From: an uncultured Collinsella sp.
Lineage (GTDB): Bacteria; Actinomycetota; Coriobacteriia; Coriobacteriales; Coriobacteriaceae
Direction: 5' to 3'
Assembly (NCBI GenBank): GCA_900556675.1
Contig: USQE01000109.1
Coordinates: forward strand, 1 to 5,114
DNA length: 5,114 nt
A program made the position numbers and the translations under genes. Shown here piece after piece: positions 1 to 5,079 of this stretch. Each line of letters opens with the position of its first letter. The stretch's first letter is position 1. Below the pieces are notes generated by a model. That model was not told where the DNA came from. It saw nothing but the letters and a program-made list of their open reading frames with translations, and searched no databases.

Positions 1-37
1 TTCGAACCGCACCGAATCGGCAGTCGACGGACCGGGG

Positions 38-53
38 TGGATCGCGCGATCCA
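38..53. repeat. 16-bp perfect palindrome
   Basis: TGGATCGC followed directly by its reverse complement GCGATCCA makes a perfect 16-bp palindrome. With one mismatch on each side it extends through a further GG/CC pair. It lies in gene-poor DNA beyond the end of htrA. It could be a protein-binding site for a gene outside the window, or chance in GC-rich DNA. The function is unknown. Confidence 0.45.
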
Positions 54-76
54 ACCATGCTCTTATCAGCCCCAAG

Positions 77-107
77 TGATCCGTTTTTCTCCGTCCCCAA
101 CGGATCA
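77..107 (-). repeat. Stem-loop with GGGGACGG loop (intergenic hairpin element, copy 1)
   Basis: TGATCCGTT at 77-85 pairs perfectly with AACGGATCA at 99-107, giving a 9-bp stem around a 13-base loop that reads GGGGACGGAGAAA on the minus strand. No T tract follows on either strand, so it is not a classical terminator. A second hairpin at 1802-1834 has a different 9-bp stem but a very similar loop start (GGGGACAGG), which suggests a repeated intergenic element. Bases 1-115 hold no gene I can support. A 25-codon open tail ending in TGA at 77-79 on the plus strand could be the end of a gene beyond the left edge, but nothing identifies it. Confidence 0.55.
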
Positions 108-151
108 ATAAGAAAAGAGGGGCTGTCCCACGTTGATGGGACAGCCCCTCT
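107..151 (-). terminator. Intrinsic terminator of htrA
   Basis: On the minus strand, starting 26 bases after the htrA stop, AGAGGGGCTGTCCCA (complement of 137-151) pairs perfectly with TGGGACAGCCCCTCT (complement of 116-130). This makes a 15-bp GC-rich stem with a 6-base loop, followed at once by TTTTCTTATT. Stem length, GC content and the T-rich tail all fit a strong Rho-independent terminator for leftward transcription. On the plus strand the stem is followed by GGCATCGG, so it should act in one direction only. Confidence 0.92.
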
Positions 152-177
152 GGCATCGGTATGTGCGATACGGCTCG

Positions 178-1632
178 TTAGAAACCCTGACCGTAGCCCT
201 GGCCCTGCTGGCCCAGCAGCTCCTCCAGATACTGGCGCAGCTGCTCGTCGGTAATACCGCCGTTGCCGGTGTCAGTCGCGCTGTCGTCCTGCTGCTGGTT
301 CTGCAGCTCCTCGTCGGAGCCAAGCTCGACGGTGACCTTCTTCTCGTCCTTGCCGCGCATGAGCGTGATCTCGACCTTCTCGCCCACGTCGTGGCTGCGC
401 AGCGCGATGATCAGGCCATCGGCGCTCGAGATCTCGTCGTCGCCCAGCTTGGTAATGACATCGCCCTCTTGGATGCCGGCCTTTGCGGCAGGACCGTCCT
501 CAACGACGCTCGCCACGTACGCACCGCTATCGGTGCTCAGCTTGTTAGTGCGAGCGTTGAGCGCGTTGACGCTCGAAAGCGTGGCTCCCAGGTACGGGTG
601 CACCGGCGTCTTGCCGCCGATGATCTGGTCGGCAATGTCCTTGGCGTAGTTAACGGGAATAGCAAAGCCCACGCCCGAGCTGGAGCCCGAGTAGCTCTCG
701 ATGAGCGAGTTGATACCCACCAGCTCGCCATTGTCGTTGACGAGCGCGCCGCCGGAGTTGCCCGGGTTGATGGCGGCATCGGTCTGGATCATGTTGGCGT
801 AGATGGTGTTGCCGCTGGTAGAGCTCATAGCCGTGGAGCGATAGAGCGCCGAGACGATACCCGTGGAGACAGACTGCTCGTTGCCGAACGGCGAACCGAT
901 CGCCATGACCCACTCGCCCACGTTGAGCTTGGAGGAGTCACCGATCTCGATCGGCGTGAGCTTGGAGGCGTCGGCGTCCTTGAGCTTGATGACGGCCAGG
1001 TCGCTCGAGGCGTCGTTGCCCACGAACTCGGCCTCATAGGTGGTGCCGTCGTCCATGGTCACCACGTACTGGTCGTAACCATCGACCACGTGGTTGTTGG
1101 TGAGGATGTGGCCCTCGGTATCGAGCACCACGCCCGAACCGACGCTGCCCGAGCTATCCGACTCATCAGCAGACTGCGAAAGCGAGCCATTCTGGCTGCC
1201 GCTCGAAGTGGCGGTGATGGAAACGACGGAGGGCAACGCCTTGGCAGAGACGGCCTCGGCCAGCGTGGTGTCCTCGGAGTCAATCGTGATCTTTTGCGTC
1301 GAAGAACCCGAAGCACCCGCCGTCACGGCATTCTTTCCGCCGCCAATATTGAGCGTGCCGCTCATAATGAGCGCAATGACCAGCAGGGCTCCGCAGGCAC
1401 AGCCGGCGAGTGCCGTAATAAAGATCGGCAGCTTTTTGGTCTTGGTCTTGACCACCGTGTGCTTGTTTACAACCTGCTGACCGCCCAGCGGCTGGCCGGT
1501 CTGTGTATCGTAAGCCTGCACGTAGGGAATGTTACTGCCGGCAGGCGTCGACTCCACCTGCACGCGCGGCTGCTGCTGAGTATCGCCGGCATTGCCCGCA
1601 TCCTGAGGACGCTGGGAATCGTTCTCGCTCAT
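178..1632 (-). CDS. htrA: Membrane-anchored HtrA/DegP-type serine protease with PDZ domain
   Basis: This is a 484-residue S1C-family protease, likely to degrade or refold damaged proteins at the outer face of the cytoplasmic membrane. Residues 1-67 are a hydrophilic, Gln-rich, presumably cytoplasmic tail. Residues about 68-91 form one transmembrane helix. Residues about 105-165 are a Ser-rich linker. The trypsin-like domain follows, with the catalytic triad His181 (TNNHVV), Asp211 (SSDLAV) and Ser293 (GNSGG). One PDZ domain spans about 345-440 (PYLGA; GPAAKAGIQEGDVI). The C-terminus is a Gln/Asp/Gly-rich tail ending GQGYGQGF. This matches the DegP/DegS-like anchored HtrAs of Gram-positive bacteria, which have a single PDZ. 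The chosen start, MSENDSQ, has AAAGGA eight bases upstream. An in-frame ATG 39 bases further upstream has no comparable site and would lie inside the leader hairpin. The gene has its own terminator and is separated from the upstream regulator by about 206 bases. Family assignment is secure; substrates are unknown. Confidence 0.96.
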   Translation of the reverse strand: MSENDSQRPQDAGNAGDTQQQPRVQVESTPAGSNIPYVQAYDTQTGQPLGGQQVVNKHTVVKTKTKKLPIFITALAGCACGALLVIALIMSGTLNIGGGKNAVTAGASGSSTQKITIDSEDTTLAEAVSAKALPSVVSITATSSGSQNGSLSQSADESDSSGSVGSGVVLDTEGHILTNNHVVDGYDQYVVTMDDGTTYEAEFVGNDASSDLAVIKLKDADASKLTPIEIGDSSKLNVGEWVMAIGSPFGNEQSVSTGIVSALYRSTAMSSTSGNTIYANMIQTDAAINPGNSGGALVNDNGELVGINSLIESYSGSSSGVGFAIPVNYAKDIADQIIGGKTPVHPYLGATLSSVNALNARTNKLSTDSGAYVASVVEDGPAAKAGIQEGDVITKLGDDEISSADGLIIALRSHDVGEKVEITLMRGKDEKKVTVELGSDEELQNQQQDDSATDTGNGGITDEQLRQYLEELLGQQGQGYGQGF

Positions 1633-1640
1633 GGCTGCGA

Positions 1641-1646
1641 TCCTTT
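1641..1646 (-). promoter_or_regulatory. Ribosome binding site fixing the htrA start
   Basis: AAAGGA on the minus strand lies eight bases before the ATG at 1632. This is why the shorter 484-residue start is preferred over the in-frame ATG at 1671. Confidence 0.8.
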
Positions 1647-1661
1647 CGTCTAATAACCAAA

Positions 1662-1685
1662 GGCCCGCCAAACATGTGGCGGGCC
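1662..1685 (-). promoter_or_regulatory. GC-rich hairpin in the htrA leader, possible attenuator
   Basis: GGCCCGCCA and TGGCGGGCC form a perfect 9-bp, almost all G-C stem with a 6-base loop. On the minus strand it is followed directly by TTTGGTTATTA and then the htrA ribosome binding site. It looks like a terminator stem with an interrupted T tract, yet only about 30 bases separate it from the htrA start, too little room for a separate promoter. It is therefore either a conditional terminator or structured leader for htrA, or the end point of glnR transcription that partly reads through. Confidence 0.5.
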
Positions 1686-1769
1686 ATCATTGTTCACGTT
1701 GAGTTGTGCCCCAATATGCGGGCATACGTGTATGAGAACGCAATCTTTTAGGAAGGCTTAAGTTCTGTT

Positions 1770-1794
1770 GCAGGCCCAAAAGGACCCGGCCTGC
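1770..1794 (-). other. Inverted repeat in the glnR-htrA intergenic region
   Basis: GCAGGCC and GGCCTGC form a 7-bp GC-rich stem around an 11-base loop (GGGTCCTTTTG on the minus strand). The sequence after it on the minus strand is AACAGAACTT, with no T run, so it is a poor intrinsic terminator. It could help end glnR transcription together with the hairpin at 1802-1834, or be an mRNA 3' stabilising structure. Confidence 0.4.
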
Positions 1795-1801
1795 GGCAAA
1801 A

Positions 1802-1834
1802 CCACCACAATGGTGCCTGTCCCCTTTGTGGTGG
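1802..1834 (-). repeat. Stem-loop with GGGGACAGG loop (intergenic hairpin element, copy 2)
   Basis: CCACCACAA and TTGTGGTGG form a perfect 9-bp stem with a 15-base loop, AGGGGACAGGCACCA, read on the minus strand. It begins four bases after the glnR-like stop codon and is followed by TTTTGCC, so it may also serve as a weak terminator for glnR. The loop resembles that of the hairpin at 77-107, while the stems are unrelated in sequence. That is the pattern of a dispersed REP-like element or of a loop-recognised site. Confidence 0.55.
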
Positions 1835-1838
1835 AAAT

Positions 1839-2501
1839 CTAATCCTTAAACAGATAACCCACGCCGCGGACGGTGGTGATGTGTGCCGCGATCTGCGGGC
1901 CCACCTTGGAGCGGATGCGTCGGATGTGCACGTCGACGGTACGCGTACCGCCGCAGTACTCAAAGCCCCACACGCGGTGCAGCAGCACCTCGCGGCTGTA
2001 GGCACGGTTGGGGTGCGTCGCCAAAAAGCTCAGCAGCGAATACTCCATCAGCGTCAGGTCGATGGGCTCGTTATCGAGCGTCACCTGGTAGGTAGCCAGG
2101 TTAATCTCGAGGTTATCGATGTTGAGCACATCGTCGGCGGCGACGGTCTCTTCCTCGCCCATCAGGCGCTGCGCGCGAGCCTTAAGCTCGTTGGGCGTCG
2201 CCGTGGGGCACACAAAGTCGGCATGCGCGTGATTCGGCAGGCGCAGGGTGCCAAGGGCCTCATCGTCGACGATCACCAGCATGGGGACGCCGCCACGATC
2301 GTCAAGCCACTTGGCAATCTGATCGATGCGGTCGCTGCGAATGCCGTCGGAATCGAGGATCAGCAGGTCAAAGTCGTGCGCCGCAGTCGGCGAATCGGGG
2401 GTTGCCAGGCTCACCTCGACACCCAGGGTGGTCGTCAAGCTGCGGGCAAACTCGTGGAAGCGCGTCGTGCGCGCCATGAACAGGGCACTCTTTTCGGACA
2501 T
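1839..2501 (-). CDS. glnR: GlnR-like OmpR-family regulator with degenerate receiver
   Basis: This is a 220-residue transcription factor, proposed to control nitrogen assimilation. Residues 1-118 are a receiver-like domain and about 125-218 an OmpR/PhoB winged helix. The recognition region GGTRTVDVHIRRIRSKVG (184-201), with VWGFEYCGG before it and TVRGVGYLF after it, is very close to actinobacterial GlnR as I remember it. The receiver keeps Asp50 (LLILDSDG) but lacks the N-terminal acidic pair (the segment reads SALFMARTT), has no Thr/Ser at the end of beta-4 (PMLVIVDD), and has FVCPTA in place of the conserved Lys-Pro. Phosphotransfer is therefore unlikely. GlnR of Streptomyces and Amycolatopsis has the same feature: Asp50 holds the dimer together without phosphorylation. 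No histidine kinase is nearby. The gene follows the GS-like gene by 50 bases, which fits an operon and a nitrogen role. The start at 2501 has GGAGG five bases upstream; a longer reading frame to 2585 would overlap the GS gene and lacks such a site. An ordinary orphan regulator remains possible. Confidence 0.85.
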   Translation of the reverse strand: MSEKSALFMARTTRFHEFARSLTTTLGVEVSLATPDSPTAAHDFDLLILDSDGIRSDRIDQIAKWLDDRGGVPMLVIVDDEALGTLRLPNHAHADFVCPTATPNELKARAQRLMGEEETVAADDVLNIDNLEINLATYQVTLDNEPIDLTLMEYSLLSFLATHPNRAYSREVLLHRVWGFEYCGGTRTVDVHIRRIRSKVGPQIAAHITTVRGVGYLFKD

Positions 2502-2506
2502 ATCGG

Positions 2507-2511
2507 CCTCC
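2507..2511 (-). promoter_or_regulatory. Ribosome binding site fixing the glnR start
   Basis: A perfect GGAGG on the minus strand lies five bases before the ATG at 2501. It decides against the upstream in-frame ATG at 2585, which would overlap the end of the GS-like gene. Confidence 0.85.
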
Positions 2512-2551
2512 AAAGAAATGAGCTCAATCGTACTGGAACAAGCCAGCGCGA

Positions 2552-3880
2552 TTAGGAGTTCGCCAGGTAGTGCTTGATCTCCCACTCGGTGATCGTAGAC
2601 TCAAACTTATGCCACTCGTCGCGCTTCTTTTTGAGGAAGAAGCTATGGATATGCTCGCCGAGGGCATCCTTCATAAACTGCGAGTCCTCAAACACGTCGA
2701 GCGCCTCTTTGAGCGAACGCGGCAGCGGCGTGTAGCCGGCCTCGACCATCTGGCGGTCGGTGAGCTTGAGCGTCTCGGCCGTTGCCTCGGGCGGGAGCTC
2801 CAGCTTGCGCTCGATGCCGTCCAGACCAGCCGCCAGCGTGACGGCGTTGACCAGGTACGGGTTGGCCATGGGGTCGGGGCTGCGAAGCTCGATGCGCGTG
2901 GACAGCTGCTTGCCGGGCTTGTAGACCGGGATGCGGACCATACTCGCGCGGTTGCGCAGGCCCCACGTGGCGTACTGCGGCACGGAGTCGCCGCCCGTGG
3001 TGATGCGCTTGTACGAGTTGACCGTGGGGTTGGTGATGGCGCTGATCTCGCGGGCATGCGCCAGGATGCCGGCCATGTAGTGCTTGGCGACGTCGGAAAG
3101 ATGGTACTTCTCGTCGTCCTCGCCCCAAAAGACGTTGTTGCCGTCGTGGTCGAACAGCGACTGGCACAGGAACATAGCACTGCCGTCCTCGCCTGCCAAC
3201 GGCTTGGGCATAAAGGAGGCGTGGCAACCGCTCTCGTAGGCCTGCTGCTTAATGATGAGTTTGGCCGTGGTGATGGCGTCGGACATGCTCAGGGCCTCGG
3301 CGTGGCGCAGACTCATGCCGTGCTGCGAGCGACCGGCGGCGTGGAAGGTGTACTCCACGGGCACGGACATCTTCTCGAGCGTGAGGACCGTGTTGCGACG
3401 CAGGTCGCGGGCGGCATCGCTCACCGAAAGATCGAAGTAGCCCACGTTGTCGAGCGGCTCGGGGGTGTGCTCGTCGGGGAAGTAGTAATACTCCAGCTCG
3501 GCGCCCACGTTGAGCAGATAGCCAGCCTTCTCGGCCTTGCGGAACATGCGGCGCAGGGCATCGCGCGGATCGCCGGCGAAGGGCTTGCGGTCGGGAGTGC
3601 ACACGTCGCAGAACACGCGGGCAACGCCGTTGTGGCTCGGCAGAATCTGGAAGGTCGAAGCATCGGGAAACGCCAGCATGTCGGCTTCCTCGGGCGTGGC
3701 AAAGCCCTCGATGGCGGAGCCGTCAAAGCCAATACCCTCCTCAAAAGCGACCTCGAGGTCCTCGGGGCTAATGGCAAAGTTCTTGAGGCGGCCGAGAATG
3801 TCGACAAACCACAGACGCACAAAGCGGATGTCACGCTGCTCTACAGAGCGGAGTACGTAATCGATGTTCTGCTGGTTCAT
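2552..3880 (-). CDS. glnA: Class I glutamine synthetase-like protein with altered active site
   Basis: The 442-residue length and order of motifs are those of class I-alpha glutamine synthetase (glutamate + ammonia + ATP to glutamine): beta-grasp domain with FDGSAIEGF (52-60), then the catalytic domain with AELEYYY (127-133), FMPKP (223-227), NPTVNSYKR (284-292), RNRASMVRIP (309-318) and RIELRSPDPMANPYL (329-343). By eye it is closest to actinobacterial GlnA2. Retained metal or substrate residues are Glu128, Glu130, Glu331, Arg311 and Arg333. The usual HHEVAPGQHE segment reads FHAAGRSQHG (179-188), and the usual GSGMHCHMSL reads GSAMFLCQSL (233-242), so ligands equivalent to Salmonella Glu212, Glu220 and His269 are Ala, Gly and Phe. 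The Bacillus feedback Arg62 is Thr62. No NLYDLP adenylylation motif is present. It may be a pseudoenzyme, a regulator or a ligase with new chemistry, so the standard product name should be treated with caution. The start has AAAGGGGAG shortly upstream. It is followed by a GlnR-like gene. Confidence 0.92.
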   Translation of the reverse strand: MNQQNIDYVLRSVEQRDIRFVRLWFVDILGRLKNFAISPEDLEVAFEEGIGFDGSAIEGFATPEEADMLAFPDASTFQILPSHNGVARVFCDVCTPDRKPFAGDPRDALRRMFRKAEKAGYLLNVGAELEYYYFPDEHTPEPLDNVGYFDLSVSDAARDLRRNTVLTLEKMSVPVEYTFHAAGRSQHGMSLRHAEALSMSDAITTAKLIIKQQAYESGCHASFMPKPLAGEDGSAMFLCQSLFDHDGNNVFWGEDDEKYHLSDVAKHYMAGILAHAREISAITNPTVNSYKRITTGGDSVPQYATWGLRNRASMVRIPVYKPGKQLSTRIELRSPDPMANPYLVNAVTLAAGLDGIERKLELPPEATAETLKLTDRQMVEAGYTPLPRSLKEALDVFEDSQFMKDALGEHIHSFFLKKKRDEWHKFESTITEWEIKHYLANS

Positions 3881-3915
3881 GTCGCTCCCCTTTCTTTCGG
3901 GCGGGTTTCGACTGG

Positions 3916-3921
3916 TCTATA
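3916..3921 (-). promoter_or_regulatory. Possible -10 element of the glnA promoter
   Basis: TATAGA on the minus strand resembles a sigma-70 -10 hexamer. No good -35 hexamer is found 16-18 bases upstream (TTTTTC is nearest), as expected for an activator-dependent promoter. The assignment is weak; a TAGTAT slightly upstream is an alternative. Confidence 0.35.
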
Positions 3922-3940
3922 TCGCAGATACTATCGCAGA
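3920..3940 (-). repeat. Two direct TCTGCGATA repeats, 12-bp period
   Basis: The 9-mer TCTGCGATA occurs twice on the minus strand, at 3932-3940 and 3920-3928, separated by GTA. It overlaps the presumed core promoter of the GS-like gene. Tandem half-sites with near-helical spacing suggest a regulator binding site, but the pair may be chance. Confidence 0.5.
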
Positions 3941-3945
3941 AAAAT

Positions 3946-3961
3946 GTTTCCGCAGGGTTAA
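3946..3961 (-). promoter_or_regulatory. GlnR-box-like site upstream of glnA
   Basis: On the minus strand the sequence reads TTAAC-CCTGCG-GAAAC. The known actinobacterial GlnR half-box is gTnAC-n6-GaAAC, so this matches all strong positions except the first G. The GAAAC half ends 24 bases before the TATAGA at 3916-3921, placing the box centre at about -44, a normal activator position. Only one box is clear; the second box of the usual tandem is not. Its match to the regulator encoded two genes downstream makes autoregulation plausible. Confidence 0.5.
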
Positions 3962-3977
3962 AGCGTATCAAGCGCTC

Positions 3978-4009
3978 AAAAAACGTGCGCGAACAGGCCG
4001 TTGCGAACG
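3978..4009 (-). terminator. Weak intrinsic terminator of the lacI-family gene
   Basis: On the minus strand CGTTCGC (4003-4009) pairs with GCGCACG (3984-3990) with one mismatch over a 12-base loop, followed by six T. It starts five bases after the stop codon of the LacI-type gene. The T tract is good but the stem is short and imperfect. The run lies just before the glnA regulatory region, so some read-through is possible. Confidence 0.45.
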
Positions 4010-4014
4010 AGCGG

Positions 4015-5037
4015 TTAGCGCGAGGTCGATGCGCGGTGTTCGATGTGGCCGGGGATCTCGATGCGTTTGGGCGCCAGCTTTGCGGCCTCGCCCACGGTGG
4101 TGGTAACGACGTCGATGCGCTTGGAAAGGCGCTCGACTACGCGCTCGGCAATGGTGAGGGTGTCCTGCGCGGCCGTGGTGACGCCGCCAAAGAGCACATG
4201 GTTCCAGGGGTAGTCGTCAAACGTCGCGATCTTGAGCCCCGCCGGCAGCGAGGGACCAAGCTGCGCCAGCGCCTCGGTCAGACGCAGGAAAACCAGGCCG
4301 TTGACGGCGATAAGGCCGAGCCTTTTGCCCGCGTAGTCGCGGATGGTCTTGTCCAAACGGCCAACGCCCGTGGCGCCACCGTCGGCCAGGGTGACGACCT
4401 CGCCCGCAAGGCCGCGGCGCGAAAGCTCGTCGGCAAAGGCCTCGGCGCGCTCTCGACGCACGGGGCTATCGTCGCTTGCCTCGGTGAGCAGGCACAGACG
4501 CTCGCTGCCCGCAGCTGCCAAGGCGTCTACCAAGCCGGCGACCAGCTCACGGTTGTTAGATGTCACCAGGTCAACACCGCCGTCGGCAACGTCGCGGTCG
4601 AGCAGCACGACGGGCAGACGTCCCGCTGCCGCGGCGATCGCCTCGTCATTGCCTCCACAGGTGTTGACGACCAGGCCGTCCACGCCGGCATCGATAAGTC
4701 TGGTGAGCGACTCCGCTTCCTTAGCGGGATCGTTGCCGCTAATGGCCGTCATGAGCGAGCAGCCGCGCGCCGCGGCGCTGGCGGAAAGGCCCTCGAGCAT
4801 GGCGCTCGAGAACGGGTTGGCGATGTCAGCCAGAATCACACCGATGAGGTTCGTACGCGAGCTGCGCAGATTGCGCGCGGCGGCACGTGGGCGATAGCCG
4901 GTGCGCTCGATAACTGCCGCGATGCGAGCACGGGTCTCCTCGGTCATTTGCCCGGGGCGGTTGTTGAGATAGCGCGAGACCGTGGCCGGGCTCACGCCCG
5001 CCTCGGCGGCAATGTCCTTGATTCTCATCTGCGCCAT
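4015..5037 (-). CDS. LacI/GalR-family transcriptional repressor
   Basis: This is a 340-residue sugar-type repressor of usual family length. Residues 5-26 form the helix-turn-helix (IKDIAAEAGVSPATVSRYLNN). The hinge helix follows at about 49-60 (RPRAAARNLRSS), then IGVILADIANPFSS begins the periplasmic-binding-protein-like effector and dimerisation core. The core contains VDGLVVNT (119-126), PVVLLDRDV (142-150), SPVRRERAEAF (191-201) and FDDYPW (273-278) followed by GGVTTAAQDTLTIAERVVERL. The FDDYPW segment recalls KdgR-like members, but the effector cannot be fixed from sequence. The start is MAQMRIKD, with GGGG six bases before the first ATG; the ATG three codons on is too far from it. No sugar gene lies in the window, so its target is probably further upstream or elsewhere. 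The effector domain is intact with no frameshift. Confidence 0.94.
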   Translation of the reverse strand: MAQMRIKDIAAEAGVSPATVSRYLNNRPGQMTEETRARIAAVIERTGYRPRAAARNLRSSRTNLIGVILADIANPFSSAMLEGLSASAAARGCSLMTAISGNDPAKEAESLTRLIDAGVDGLVVNTCGGNDEAIAAAAGRLPVVLLDRDVADGGVDLVTSNNRELVAGLVDALAAAGSERLCLLTEASDDSPVRRERAEAFADELSRRGLAGEVVTLADGGATGVGRLDKTIRDYAGKRLGLIAVNGLVFLRLTEALAQLGPSLPAGLKIATFDDYPWNHVLFGGVTTAAQDTLTIAERVVERLSKRIDVVTTTVGEAAKLAPKRIEIPGHIEHRASTSR

Positions 5038-5073
5038 AGCGCACCCCGTTTCCCAATGTCGGCAGTCTGAGCC

Positions 5074-5079
5074 ATTTTA
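5074..5079 (-). promoter_or_regulatory. Possible -10 element of the lacI-family gene
   Basis: TAAAAT on the minus strand differs from TATAAT at one base and lies 36 bases before the start codon. No clear -35 hexamer is present at 16-18 bases. An A/T block with the palindrome TTTTTAAAAA sits just upstream (5086-5095), and CAACCG, a fragment reminiscent of LacI-family operator cores, lies upstream of that. The assignment is tentative. Confidence 0.35.

Noticed and set aside
1..10. TTCGAACC resembling a tRNA T-loop at the left edge
   Set aside because: The neighbouring bases give no acceptor stem, anticodon arm or CCA on either strand within the window; TTCGAA alone is a common palindrome.
2..79. 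C-terminal tail of a plus-strand gene entering from the left edge
   Set aside because: The frame is open for only 25 codons and ends inside a hairpin. No motif is recognisable and other frames are equally open, so it cannot be supported from this window.
133..1653. Open frame of 506 codons on the plus strand opposite htrA
   Set aside because: It is an antisense shadow of a GC-rich gene: Leu/Val/Arg/Asp-rich low-information sequence with no recognisable motif, while the minus strand encodes an intact HtrA with a complete catalytic triad.
1839..2585. Longer 248-residue version of the GlnR-like protein
   Set aside because: The extra 28 residues overlap the end of the GS-like gene, are unlike receiver N-termini, and lack a ribosome binding site, whereas GGAGG precedes the ATG at 2501.
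3160..3345. Frameshift or sequencing error as the cause of the odd GS active-site residues
   Set aside because: I translated both segments by hand. The frame is continuous, conserved blocks on both sides stay in register, and neither altered segment is restored in another frame.
2570..3961. Open frame of 463 codons on the plus strand opposite the GS-like gene
   Set aside because: This is an antisense shadow; the minus-strand product has clear glutamine synthetase motifs and a good ribosome binding site.
3985..5070. Open frame of 361 codons on the plus strand opposite the LacI-type gene
   Set aside because: This is an antisense shadow of the intact LacI-family gene, with no motifs of its own.
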